Assembly: GCF_017874735.1 (NCBI RefSeq)
Contig: NZ_JAGGLV010000042.1
Location: 1 to 35,320 of the forward strand
Direction of reading: 5' to 3'
DNA length: 35,320 nucleotides
Source of the DNA: Paenibacillus silagei
Lineage (GTDB): Bacteria > Bacillota > Bacilli > Paenibacillales > Paenibacillaceae
Position numbers and translations under genes: made by a program
Part shown: one piece after another, positions 22,958-31,268 of the stretch
Numbering within the stretch: position 1 is the first letter of the stretch
Layout: every line of letters starts with the position of its first letter
The notes under the pieces: model-generated
The model's database searches: none
Told to the model about the DNA's origin: nothing
Seen by the model: only the letters and a program-made list of their open reading frames with translations

Positions 22958-23365
22958 GGTATATAGAAGCACTAAAGAATTTAACAAAAAGCAAAAGAAT
23001 CTTAGAGAAAATTTGGAACTCTGGGGGCGATAGCACCCGCTATGTCACGGGATTTTCCGCTTTATAAGAAGCACTAAAGCATTTAACAAAAAGCAAAAAG
23101 AAGCGGAGGGGAAATTTGGAACTGTAGGAGCGATAGCGTCCGCCTTTGTGTTTGGATTTCTACCGCGAGGAGCGGCTATAATCTGGAAATCCAAACACAA
23201 CAGCGGCCGGAGGGCCAAATGTTCACCGCAGCGACGACCATGCTTGGAGTTCAGATCTTAAGTGCATTTTATATAGCAGCGGTTTAATCAGCAACAGCGG
23301 CCAGCAGTCCAAATGTTCACCGCAGCGACGACCAAGCTTTGAGTTCAAATCTAAGGAGGACAACC
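22958..23365. other. Intergenic region occupied by tandem and dispersed repeats
   Basis: No gene is recognised. It is almost entirely repeat sequence up to about 23354. The DinB ribosome binding site AAGGAGG (23353-23359) directly follows the last repeat unit. Confidence 0.7.
22965..23354 (+). repeat. Dispersed palindromic repeat, copy 3 with local duplications
   Basis: AGAAGCACTAAAG...AACAAAAAGCAAAA occurs at 22965-22996 and 23067-23098, 102 bp apart, each followed by a TTTGGAACT...GCGATAGC segment. The second unit carries the family's core, a perfect 15-bp inverted repeat TTGTGTTTGGATTTC (23146-23160) with its complement at 23186-23200. The right flank (AAATGTTCACCGCAGCGACG...) is duplicated, with AAATG at 23217 and 23311. 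Orientation is opposite to the copies at 16744 and 19976. Confidence 0.85.
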
Positions 23366-23857
23366 ATGCAAACCTTATTTCGTTATAACTGGCAGGTCCG
23401 CGAGGAATGGTATCAATGGTGTGAGGAGCTGCCGGAAGAAGAACTGGTGAAGACACGCATTGGCGGGGTGGGCGGAATCCTGCAGACGCTGGTGCATATA
23501 GTGGATGTGGAATTAAGCTGGGTCCGGGATATGGAAGGTAAGCCGGATATCCGTTTAGACTTCACGGAGTATAATACTTTGCAGAAAATCAGAGAGGTGG
23601 ATGCACGCTTCCGGCCGGAGGTGGAGTCCTTTATAGTGGCCTGGAATGAGGGATTGGAACGGAGGATTCTAAGGGAGGATCGGCTGGATGGGCAGGTTAC
23701 CCAGCATAGATGGGGCGAAGTGATGCGCCATGTTGCCGCGCATGAGATTCATCACATCGGCCAGCTCTCCATCTGGTCCAGGGAACTCGGCCGGAAGCCA
23801 GTCTCGCCTAATTTGGTGCGCAGAGGTCTGGATACGTATTTACCCGGTACAGAATAA
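23366..23857 (+). CDS. DinB-family protein
   Basis: The protein has 163 residues, a full-length DinB/YfiT four-helix-bundle protein. The three histidines expected to bind a divalent metal are visible: His44 (LVHIVDVE), His126 and His130 (HEIHHIGQLS). The start at 23366 follows AAGGAGG by 6 nt. Members act as metal-dependent thiol transferases (for example bacillithiol) or are uncharacterised; the activity here is unknown. A 9-bp perfect stem follows the gene. Confidence 0.9.
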   Translation: MQTLFRYNWQVREEWYQWCEELPEEELVKTRIGGVGGILQTLVHIVDVELSWVRDMEGKPDIRLDFTEYNTLQKIREVDARFRPEVESFIVAWNEGLERRILREDRLDGQVTQHRWGEVMRHVAAHEIHHIGQLSIWSRELGRKPVSPNLVRRGLDTYLPGTE

Positions 23858-23858
23858 A

Positions 23859-23899
23859 GGAGGCTGCGGGTCTTAATATAGTCTGGAGCTGCAGCCTCC
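23859..23899. terminator. Hairpin between convergent DinB and SgrR-like genes
   Basis: GGAGGCTGC (23859-23867) pairs perfectly with GCAGCCTCC (23891-23899) across a 23-nt loop. There is no clear T-run on either side, so termination efficiency is doubtful. Confidence 0.5.
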
Positions 23900-23919
23900 C
23901 CCGAACTTCTACTTCATAT

Positions 23920-25605
23920 CTACAGCTCCGGCGGAAACCACAGATGGCGCAGATCGACCCAGCCCTGGCTGTTGAAGGTCACCCCGCGCACAGAGGGCAG
24001 ATAGGCGGTCTCGGCAGGCCGTTCGTACAGAATATGCAGCTGGTGGTCACGGGTTAGAGTATCCTCGATCACCCGGAAGCCTTCCGCCCGAACGGCGGCG
24101 TCAGGCTCCCGCGAGATCTGGCGCAGCCTGCCCTCAATACCCGCACGGGTGCGTGGCTCGATATGCTGCGAGAGGGTCAGGTACAGGTCGTACAGCCGGA
24201 GCTGCTCATCCTGGTCACGGAGCAGCGAGAAGACGATCAGGTCGGACTTCAGGCGGATCGGACCTTTGAATTCCTCCGGCGACACGGATAACACCTTGCA
24301 GGAATATCCATGCTGCGTTAGTCTTGCGGCGATGTATTCGGCATCCCCGGCGTACTGCGGGATTGTGGCAATCTGCAAGACTTCAGCCGGAGGCGCTGCG
24401 AAATGCCGGAAGGGCACTCTCGGCGCTTCATGCAGACAGGACAGCAGTTCGGCACGGAGAAGGGGATCGCTTAGCGGTCCCTTTTTCTTCGTGTTGCAGG
24501 TTACGAATTTGCGGACATAGGACTCGGAGTGGATTCTGCTTAGAGAGTCTGCGCCCGCTGTTGACGGATTCGGTATGACATGGAAGGCAGAGCCGGTCTC
24601 TGAGGGCTCCCGGTCAAGGCTCCATGGGACATAGATAATCTCTACACGGTCCAGATGGGCCCGCCCCTGAAAATAATAAGGGAACACCTCCAGCACACAG
24701 ATATCCTCATTCATCTCTACGACCTTGAACGGACCGGTGCCCGCCGGCCTGCGTCCAAACAGATTCTCTCCAATGGACTCCAGATCGCGGGGCACAATCG
24801 CCGCCCGGCTGGTGCAGAGGAAGGGAAGGAAGAGCTCATTCGGCTTCTTCAACAGGATGCGGACAGTAGAGGCATTCAAGGCCTGGACTGCATGAATCTC
24901 TTTGACAATATAGCTGTACAGCATGCGCTGCGAGGTAGACATCATCCGTTCGAACGAGTAGACGACATCCTCGGCGGTCAGTACCTTGCCATGATGGAAC
25001 AAGACCTCCTTGCGCAGATGAAAAGTCCAGGCCGTCCGGCTCCCGTCTATCTCCCAGGCATGGGCCAGGCCGGGGATCACCTTGCCGCGTTCACCGCTGC
25101 GGCCGACCAGCCCGTCAAAAACATGGCTCGAGACAAACGACTCCGCCAGCAAATTCATATAGAGCGGATCGAAGGTATGGAGCTGCTGGGTGACCGGCAG
25201 CCGCAGCGTATCGATCCGCTTGTCGCTGTGCACCTCGGCATGATGCCCGAAGTAAGCCAGCAGCCAGCCTTGCAGTGTGTCCTGCAGCGATGAGGTGCGG
25301 GCATGTCCGCGGATGCCCTCCAGGGCACTGCTGATATCCTTGCTGCTTATGGCCTGCTTCATGGATTCCAGGGCAATGTCCTCGGCCGCCGCGAGGAACA
25401 CCAGCTTGGAGCGCCGCCCCCGTCCCCGGCTGGGGGTCCAGGTGATCCAGCCGAGATCGGCCATTTTGCGGATCACATGCAGTGCATTGCGGTGGGTACA
25501 GCCAAGGGTCAAGGCCAGCTCGTCAAGGGTGACAGAGATCTCGGCAGGACCTCCATGCTGCGAATGCAGCTTCAGGAATTGACTGTGCAGCTTCATTTGG
25601 GACAT
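23920..25605 (-). CDS. SgrR-like regulator: N-terminal HTH fused to a peptide/sugar-binding-protein domain
   Basis: The protein has up to 561 residues. An SgrR-type winged HTH is at about 1-110 (VTLDELALTLGCTHRNALHVIRKMADLGWITWTPSRGRGRRSKL). A solute-binding-protein family 5 domain is at about 145-560 (LAHAWEIDGSRTAWTFHLRKEVLFHHGKVLTAEDVVYSFERM; GTGPFKVVEMNED). There is no signal peptide, so it is an intracellular sensor. The ATG at 25605 sits only 3 nt after AGGAGG; a second ATG three codons in (25596) has spacing of 12 nt and may be the true start. It is divergent from the DUF4173 gene with about 110 bp of shared A+T-rich upstream DNA, so regulation of that neighbour is possible. The ligand is unknown. 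Confidence 0.9.
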   Translation of the reverse strand: MSQMKLHSQFLKLHSQHGGPAEISVTLDELALTLGCTHRNALHVIRKMADLGWITWTPSRGRGRRSKLVFLAAAEDIALESMKQAISSKDISSALEGIRGHARTSSLQDTLQGWLLAYFGHHAEVHSDKRIDTLRLPVTQQLHTFDPLYMNLLAESFVSSHVFDGLVGRSGERGKVIPGLAHAWEIDGSRTAWTFHLRKEVLFHHGKVLTAEDVVYSFERMMSTSQRMLYSYIVKEIHAVQALNASTVRILLKKPNELFLPFLCTSRAAIVPRDLESIGENLFGRRPAGTGPFKVVEMNEDICVLEVFPYYFQGRAHLDRVEIIYVPWSLDREPSETGSAFHVIPNPSTAGADSLSRIHSESYVRKFVTCNTKKKGPLSDPLLRAELLSCLHEAPRVPFRHFAAPPAEVLQIATIPQYAGDAEYIAARLTQHGYSCKVLSVSPEEFKGPIRLKSDLIVFSLLRDQDEQLRLYDLYLTLSQHIEPRTRAGIEGRLRQISREPDAAVRAEGFRVIEDTLTRDHQLHILYERPAETAYLPSVRGVTFNSQGWVDLRHLWFPPEL

Positions 25606-25719
25606 TCTCCTCCTGCCTAATTTATAAAATAGGAAATTAATAATATTATATTTCTCTTTTTCTTCTTATTTTATCAGCTAGAATCAGGATATGACAGTAA
25701 AAAGATGGGGGAATTTACC

Positions 25720-27258
25720 ATGGACGAACAAACGGTATCCAAACCGGGGCTTGGGCGTGTAGCCTTACTGGCCGCATTTCTGCTTGCGATTGTGCATCAG
25801 TACCTGTTCTACGGCAAAATGCCAGGGATCTCATACCCGATTTTTGTGGTCTTATTTTATGCTTTTATGCTCTATTTCGCCAAGGAGCAGCTGCGCAAGC
25901 AGACCTGGTTCAGCTATGTTTGGATGGTGTCCATATTTCTGTTGTCCCTGACCTATATGCTGTTCGGCAACTGGTTTTTCTTTGCACTTAATATCGTTGT
26001 TATTCCGGTGCTCATTCTATTACATATGACGTATATGCTTAGTTACCGCAAGCCCGCCTGGAGCGGACTCGCACTGATCGGCGCAGCGCTTGAGCATCTG
26101 TTCCCGCAAAGTCTGCGCAACTGGGCCACGGCATTGAGGCTGCTGCGCCGGGGCAAAGGCGGGATACCGAATGAACGCAAGCAGGTATTGATGCGGGTGC
26201 TGATCGGTCTGCTGATTTCCGTCCCGCTGCTGCTGATTGTGATCTCGCTGCTCTCTACGGCGGACGGAGTGTTCAGTCAGCTGCTGGAAGCACTCCCGAG
26301 GATTTTTGACAATATTTCACTGGGGGACTGGATCTTCCGGGGTCTGTGGGTTCTGCTGCTCGGGCTCTTCATGTTCGGCTTCGTCTGGGGGTTCGTACAG
26401 AGTAAATCTTATATCCGCACTCCTCTGGTCAGTGAGTTTGATGCGATGGGACAGAAGCTGGAAGCAGCTGAAGCTGGGGATGACGGTATCGGTCTTGATG
26501 ACCCGGTCATTATCACTACCGTGCTGACTGCAATCAATGCGGTGTACATGCTGTTTGTGAGTGTCCAGTTCTCGTATCTGTTCGGGGCCTGGGACGGGAT
26601 TCTGCCGGAGAACAGTACGTATGCGGACTATGCGCGGAGCGGTTTTCTGGAGCTGATTCTGGTCACATCCATTAACTTCGCGATCTTGCTGTTGTCCTTG
26701 CTGGCAGTGCGTAAAGCGGGCGGAATTCTGAAGCGGGTCATTCAGCTCCTGCTGTATATTCTGGTGTTATGCTCCATGGTCATGCTGTATTCTGCGTACT
26801 CGCGGCTGACTCTATATGAAGAGGCGTACGGTTACACCTACATCCGGTTCCTGGTGCATGCCTTCATGATCTTCCTCGGATTGCTGCTGGTGCTGGCGGC
26901 CGTGCGGATTAGCCGGGAACCCTTCCCGCTTCTAAAATGTTACATCGTGCTCGGCCTGCTCTCCTACGTGCTGATGAACTATATTGGGATGGATCATATC
27001 ATTGCGCAGCAGAATATCCAGCGTTATGAAGCAAGCGGCACACTGGATGCCGGTTACCTGGCCGGACTCTCCGCAGATGTGGTTCCAGAGCTGATCGAAT
27101 TCAGCAAGCAGGAGAAGGGGATTCTGGACGAGGCGCTGCGCAGCAGACTGTCTTACCGTACTCAGCCTAAGCAGAGCTGGACATCATTCAATCTGGCGAA
27201 TCACCGGGAGCGCAGAGCGCTTGCGGAGTATTTTGCAGGAGAAGTAATACAGAAATAG
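25720..27258 (+). CDS. DUF4173 polytopic membrane protein
   Basis: The protein has 512 residues. The ATG at 25720 follows a GGGGGAA site; an ATG fifteen bases upstream overlaps that site. About 12 hydrophobic segments span residues 15-425. A conserved-looking loop carries FDNISLGDWIFRG and WDGILPENSTYADYARSGFLEL, typical of DUF4173. The C-terminal 80 residues are soluble, including 'NIQRYEASGTLDAGYLAGLSADVVPELIEF'. In this family function is not established; genes are often next to regulators. Here it lies divergent from an SgrR-like regulator and 64 nt before a Crp/Fnr-type regulator gene. Confidence 0.85.
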   Translation: MDEQTVSKPGLGRVALLAAFLLAIVHQYLFYGKMPGISYPIFVVLFYAFMLYFAKEQLRKQTWFSYVWMVSIFLLSLTYMLFGNWFFFALNIVVIPVLILLHMTYMLSYRKPAWSGLALIGAALEHLFPQSLRNWATALRLLRRGKGGIPNERKQVLMRVLIGLLISVPLLLIVISLLSTADGVFSQLLEALPRIFDNISLGDWIFRGLWVLLLGLFMFGFVWGFVQSKSYIRTPLVSEFDAMGQKLEAAEAGDDGIGLDDPVIITTVLTAINAVYMLFVSVQFSYLFGAWDGILPENSTYADYARSGFLELILVTSINFAILLLSLLAVRKAGGILKRVIQLLLYILVLCSMVMLYSAYSRLTLYEEAYGYTYIRFLVHAFMIFLGLLLVLAAVRISREPFPLLKCYIVLGLLSYVLMNYIGMDHIIAQQNIQRYEASGTLDAGYLAGLSADVVPELIEFSKQEKGILDEALRSRLSYRTQPKQSWTSFNLANHRERRALAEYFAGEVIQK

Positions 27259-27322
27259 CTTCCGGCCTCAGACTTGTGATACAGTAATTTCAGCAGAAAT
27301 GACACAAGGAGAGAAGAAGCGC

Positions 27323-28021
27323 ATGCAATCGATTATAAATCCGGAGGCGGTTCGAAGCCTTACCGAGCAGAATGGTCTCACAGCCATGTTCAGCAGCAGC
27401 GCCATTGCACAGATGGAGCTTCGGCGTTACGGCGGAGGGGAGGCAGTCTGCTCGGTGGGCGACCGGCTGGAGCATATGTTTTTCCTGATGCAGGGCAAGC
27501 TGAAGATTCATACGCTGCTGCCTAACGGCAAGTCGATGCTGGTCCGGTTCGCCCGGCCGATGTCAGTGATCGGGGATGTGGAGCTGCTGCGCCAGTATCC
27601 CGTCAAGAATGAGGTGGTCTCCGTAGGGGACAGCCTGCTGCTTGTCGCCGGAAGGAAGCTGCTGCTCCGGGAGATTGAAGACAATACAGCGCTGCTGCGT
27701 TTCCTGGTCGGAGAGCTGAGCCACAAAATGTACACGCTCGGCCAGACCTCAGCCATGAATGTGCTCTATCCGGTGGAGAACCGGTTCGCCAGCTATCTGA
27801 TGTCGCTGTTCGCGGACAACACTGGCGCCCAGCGCGTTGAAGAGATTCGCACCTCCACGCTGACAGAGACCGCCGATCTGCTCGGCACCAGCTACCGGCA
27901 TCTGAACCGGGTAGTGCGCCGCCTGATTGAAGATGGGATTATTGAACGCAGGAACGGCCGGCTGATTGTGCGGGATGAGGAGCGGCTGGCAATGCTTGCG
28001 AACGGGAACCTGTATGATTGA
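27323..28021 (+). CDS. Crp/Fnr-family transcriptional regulator
   Basis: The protein has 232 residues. ATG 27323 has AAGGAGAG 9 nt upstream; an in-frame ATG at 27299 lacks one. The cyclic-nucleotide-binding-like beta-roll is at about 20-125 (VCSVGDRLEHMFFLMQGKLKIHTLLPNGKSMLVRF), lacking the full cAMP phosphate-binding cassette. The dimerisation helix is at about 125-150, and the HTH_CRP at about 160-210 (TLTETADLLGTSYRHLNRVVRRLIEDGIIE). There is no N-terminal cysteine cluster, so not an FeS Fnr. It resembles the YeiL-like group. It may be co-transcribed with the DUF4173 gene and is closed by a strong terminator. Confidence 0.92.
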   Translation: MQSIINPEAVRSLTEQNGLTAMFSSSAIAQMELRRYGGGEAVCSVGDRLEHMFFLMQGKLKIHTLLPNGKSMLVRFARPMSVIGDVELLRQYPVKNEVVSVGDSLLLVAGRKLLLREIEDNTALLRFLVGELSHKMYTLGQTSAMNVLYPVENRFASYLMSLFADNTGAQRVEEIRTSTLTETADLLGTSYRHLNRVVRRLIEDGIIERRNGRLIVRDEERLAMLANGNLYD

Positions 28022-28048
28022 ACCGGAATTAAGGGACGTAATTCATAG

Positions 28049-28088
28049 AACCTCCATTCCTGCTTTTGGCAGGGGTGGAGGTTTTTTT
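28049..28088 (+). terminator. Intrinsic terminator of the Crp/Fnr gene
   Basis: AACCTCCA-TTCCTGC pairs with GCAGGGG-TGGAGGTT (some G-U pairs) around TTTTG, followed by TTTTT. Confidence 0.95.
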
Positions 28089-28187
28089 GTGCTCCCGGCA
28101 GCGTATTTCAGTTTCATTTAAGAATGAAGATGTACGATACATAGAGGTTACACAGTAGAGCTTACATATCGAGTGGAGGTAGTTATC

Positions 28188-29891
28188 ATGTTCAACAGAC
28201 TTAGAGGAATCCGGGCCAAAATCATGTTTGGTTTCGCCGCTGTTATTATCGTGTTCATTCTCGCTATATTCGGCAGTACTATATTTCAGGCTAAGGTAAC
28301 CATGCTTACAGAGCAGATCAACCGCAATTACAGCAAGCTGTCGATGGTACAGAAATTAACCGATGATATCCGGACGGCGGACGGTCTGGCCGCAAGGTAT
28401 GTGATGAGTAATACCACGGAGGAGCGAACAGCCAATCTGACCGCCTATGAAGCCAAGATACCAGAGATTACAGCCTCAGTCGAAGAGCTTAAGGGAGCCG
28501 GTCTGAATGAAGCGGAGCTTGCGGGAATTCAGAATCTGGAGGGAGAATGGGACAATTATCTGACGGTGCTGGAGCAGGCTTTTGCCTTGGCTAAGGAAGG
28601 GAACTTCCCGCAAGCGCAGAAGTCGTTCACAAGCCTCTCCCTTACGACGATCATCGATTCACAGCTGGTGTTCGAGACGATGCTGCATGATGAAATTATG
28701 AAGGAACAGAGTCAGGCGGCAACCCACCGCAGCTCCTCTATGATTACCAGCATGGGGGTGACGGGATTATCGGTGGTACTGGCTCTGTTGATCGCATTCG
28801 TATTGTCTGCACGGATACTGAAGCCGGTGAAGGATGTCAACAGGCAGCTTCAGGAGATTGCCGACGGCGATGCCGATCTAACCCGCAAGCTTAGTGTGCA
28901 GACGAAGGATGAGATCGGTGAGCTGGCCCGGAATTTCAATACAATGACCGATAATCTGGCAACGATGATCACCCAGGTGAAGCTATCCGCGAACGGTCTG
29001 GCGGCTTCTTCAGTGAAGCTGACCTCAGATAGCGGATTGACCGCCGAAACGACCGAGAAGATCTCCGGGATTATGGGTGAGGTCGCAAGTGGTACGGGCA
29101 TGCAGATGAATGACCTGCAGACTAACATGAACACCATTATTGAAATGTCGGACGGAATTCAGCTGATTGCTGCCAGTGTACAGGATATCTCGGAAGCTTC
29201 CCTGCGTTCTGCAGATTATGCCGTTGTCGGGGATCAATCCCTGCAATCTGCCGTCCGGCAGATGGAATCCATCAACGAATCCATTCAGTCCTTATCGGAA
29301 AAGGTTATGGGCTTCGTGAAGCGTTCACAGGACATTAGCAGCATTGTCAGTGTGATCAAGGGGATCGCCTCGGAGACGAATATGCTGGCACTGAATGCGA
29401 CCATCGAAGCGGCCCGGGCCGGAGAACACGGCAGAGGCTTTGCTGTGGTAGCCGATCAAGTGCGCAGACTGGCTGAGCAGTCCGCAGATTCCGCCAATCA
29501 GATTGCTGAAATGGCAACCGGAATCCAGGCCGATGCAGATCATGCAGTGAAGGTGATGAAGAACAGCATGAACGAAGTGCTGGGGGGAACCCGGATCATA
29601 GAAGAGGCCGGGCAGTCCTTCAATGCCATCCGCCATTCGATTGATTCACTAGCGGGACAGGTTCAGGAGGTATCCGGAGCGGTAGAAGAAATCACGGCAG
29701 CGACGGAGGAGATTGTAGACTCTATCCGTAACGTTACGCATATCTCGGAGACTACAGCGGCAAGTACACAGCAAGTATCCGCTGCATCGCAAGAGCAGAT
29801 GGCTTCAGTGGAACAGATCGCCTCTTCTGCCAGTGCCCTCAGCATGCTGGCGCAAGGTCTGCAAGGTCTGGTAGCACGTTTCAATGTATAA
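28188..29891 (+). CDS. Methyl-accepting chemotaxis protein
   Basis: The protein has 567 residues. ATG 28188 follows GTGGAGGT; the GTG at 28173 lies inside the ribosome binding site. TM1 is at about 10-32; an extracellular four-helix-bundle (4HB_MCP-like) ligand domain at about 35-180; TM2 at about 185-209; HAMP at about 208-262; the cytoplasmic signalling coiled coil at about 280-567. The kinase-contacting tip is conserved: IKGIASETNMLALNATIEAARAGEHGRGFAVVADQVRRLAEQSA. It is a membrane chemoreceptor; the ligand is unknown. It is monocistronic, with terminators on both sides. Confidence 0.95.
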   Translation: MFNRLRGIRAKIMFGFAAVIIVFILAIFGSTIFQAKVTMLTEQINRNYSKLSMVQKLTDDIRTADGLAARYVMSNTTEERTANLTAYEAKIPEITASVEELKGAGLNEAELAGIQNLEGEWDNYLTVLEQAFALAKEGNFPQAQKSFTSLSLTTIIDSQLVFETMLHDEIMKEQSQAATHRSSSMITSMGVTGLSVVLALLIAFVLSARILKPVKDVNRQLQEIADGDADLTRKLSVQTKDEIGELARNFNTMTDNLATMITQVKLSANGLAASSVKLTSDSGLTAETTEKISGIMGEVASGTGMQMNDLQTNMNTIIEMSDGIQLIAASVQDISEASLRSADYAVVGDQSLQSAVRQMESINESIQSLSEKVMGFVKRSQDISSIVSVIKGIASETNMLALNATIEAARAGEHGRGFAVVADQVRRLAEQSADSANQIAEMATGIQADADHAVKVMKNSMNEVLGGTRIIEEAGQSFNAIRHSIDSLAGQVQEVSGAVEEITAATEEIVDSIRNVTHISETTAASTQQVSAASQEQMASVEQIASSASALSMLAQGLQGLVARFNV

Positions 29892-29900
29892 TTAGGCGAG

Positions 29901-29930
29901 CCCCCAACCTGAACGAAGGTAGGGGGCTTG
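29901..29930 (+). terminator. Probable terminator of the chemoreceptor gene
   Basis: AGCCCCC-A-ACCT pairs with AGGT-A-GGGGGCT (one A-A mismatch) around GAACGA, followed by TGATCTTGCTT, a weak U-rich tail. Confidence 0.7.
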
Positions 29931-29944
29931 ATCTTGCTTATCTG

Positions 29945-31027
29945 TTACTTTTTCATATATTGCCGGTACAGCTCTTCACAAGTATCGTAACGCTGGGGCT
30001 GCCGCCCGACCCGCTGATATTCCTCCAGATAGTCATCCATTGCCAGGAGGAACCGGTCCTTGAACAGATCCAGATTACTTGCATCAAAATACTGCATGAG
30101 TTCGAACTTCCGGGTTCCCCGCGACTCAGTCATTTCATCCAGCAGACCCTGCGCTCCCATGGCGGCGTAGAAGGCGTAAGAAGCATCCTTACTTTCAGCG
30201 CTGGCAATGATCTTGTTGCGGTAGTTGCACCATAATTCCTCATAGGTGCCCGCCAGATTATCATAGGTAGGAACAGGCTGTTCCACATATTTCTGATACA
30301 GGGTGCTGTACAGATCGAGGATACTTTTGAGCAGAATGCCGGAGGTACTTCGGATCTCGTCCGTCGTCGTCGCGCAGATCACATTCATATAGATCGTCTC
30401 ATAATTCTCAGGGAGGTAGCGGTAAGCTGCGGTGTCCTCCAGGTATCTTTTCAGCCCTCTTTTCAGATAAGTATTGTTCATATGCGTCAAAGCGTTCACC
30501 AGATTGTAGACCAACTCCGCTGAAGCCAGCCTTACGGCTCCCTTATCCTCTGTAAGACAAATGTTCGCATATTCCTGCTTGGCCAGATCGATCCACTTCT
30601 TCGCCCGTTCCAGAGAATCGCGTCCCATGGGCTTCGCCAGAGCATCCAGCGCCCGTTGCTGATAGACCCTAAGCTTCTCCAGATCCTCAGGCTTGGCATA
30701 GTAGAGCACCTGCAAATCTATTAGAGAGGAGATCATCGGACTTTCAAGAGCGGCCTGTTCTTCGATCCGGGTCTCCCAAGGAGTGCAGTAGATATCATAA
30801 CCGACATCCCCCAGAATGAAGCAGGACGAGATGCCCCAGCCTTGGTTGTTATTATTGATGATGATCAGATCCAGGTCGCTTTTCTCATGATAATCCCCGG
30901 TACGGCAAGAGCCCGTAAGCCCGATCACCGCAATCTCCTCTGGATAATCCCGTTTGGCCCGCTCGATCACCATGTTGATCAATTTTTCGTTTTTGGATAA
31001 TAGCTCCTGCCTGGTGCTTTCATTCAT
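29945..31027 (-). CDS. Nucleotidyltransferase-fold protein
   Basis: The protein has 360 residues. The N-terminal polymerase-beta-like nucleotidyltransferase motif is complete: G39-S40 followed by D51-x-D53 (GSCRTGDYHEKSDLDLIII), with a possible third acidic residue in DVGYDIYC (about 75-80). The remaining 250 residues are mainly helical and lack features I can name. This resembles aminoglycoside nucleotidyltransferase or kanamycin-type folds only in the NTase core, so a resistance function is not supported. AGGAGGAA precedes the ATG. The gene is convergent with the chemoreceptor and divergent from the glucanase gene. Confidence 0.8.
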   Translation of the reverse strand: MNESTRQELLSKNEKLINMVIERAKRDYPEEIAVIGLTGSCRTGDYHEKSDLDLIIINNNNQGWGISSCFILGDVGYDIYCTPWETRIEEQAALESPMISSLIDLQVLYYAKPEDLEKLRVYQQRALDALAKPMGRDSLERAKKWIDLAKQEYANICLTEDKGAVRLASAELVYNLVNALTHMNNTYLKRGLKRYLEDTAAYRYLPENYETIYMNVICATTTDEIRSTSGILLKSILDLYSTLYQKYVEQPVPTYDNLAGTYEELWCNYRNKIIASAESKDASYAFYAAMGAQGLLDEMTESRGTRKFELMQYFDASNLDLFKDRFLLAMDDYLEEYQRVGRQPQRYDTCEELYRQYMKK

Positions 31028-31168
31028 AGCTGATTCCTCCTGCGCTGTGGCTTGTTGTTGTATTCATTGTAAAAGGATCTGCCGTCCGCGGGTATGCCGA
31101 CTTCAGTTAGGTCCATTCTCTCCCTGAGCGCTCCGTATGTACGCACATACTTTTCATAGAATACGCCA

Positions 31169-31197
31169 TCGACCTGAGCCAGGCTCTATCTTATATT
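31169..31197 (+). promoter_or_regulatory. Possible promoter of the GH87 glucanase gene
   Basis: TCGACC (31169-31174) and TATATT (31192-31197) are separated by 17 bp. The -10 box matches the consensus at 5 of 6, the -35 box at 4 of 6. A small palindrome, GAGCC-A-GGCTC, lies in the spacer. Confidence 0.45.
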
Positions 31198-31216
31198 ATT
31201 ACCATAATTTGTTTTA

Positions 31217-31230
31217 TGAAAGCGCATACT
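31217..31230 (+). promoter_or_regulatory. Probable cre (CcpA) site before the glucanase gene
   Basis: TGAAAGCGCATACT matches the cre consensus TGWAANCGNTNWCA at 12 of 14 positions. It lies about 13 bp past the predicted transcription start, a position where CcpA represses by blocking elongation. Confidence 0.5.
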
Positions 31231-31268
31231 CGAAGGTGGCACCATAATCTATGGGAGGTGGTTGTCAA

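Noticed and set aside
24655..25293. Plus-strand frame (212 codons) opposite the SgrR-like gene
   Set aside because: Shadow; the opposite strand encodes recognisable HTH and binding-protein domains.
28100..28160. Sigma-D-type motility promoter for the chemoreceptor gene
   Set aside because: TAAG and a CGATA word are present, but the spacing is about 10 nt rather than the expected 13-15, so the match is not acceptable.
29945..31027. Aminoglycoside resistance gene
   Set aside because: Only the general nucleotidyltransferase motif is shared; the rest does not match a resistance enzyme that I recognise.
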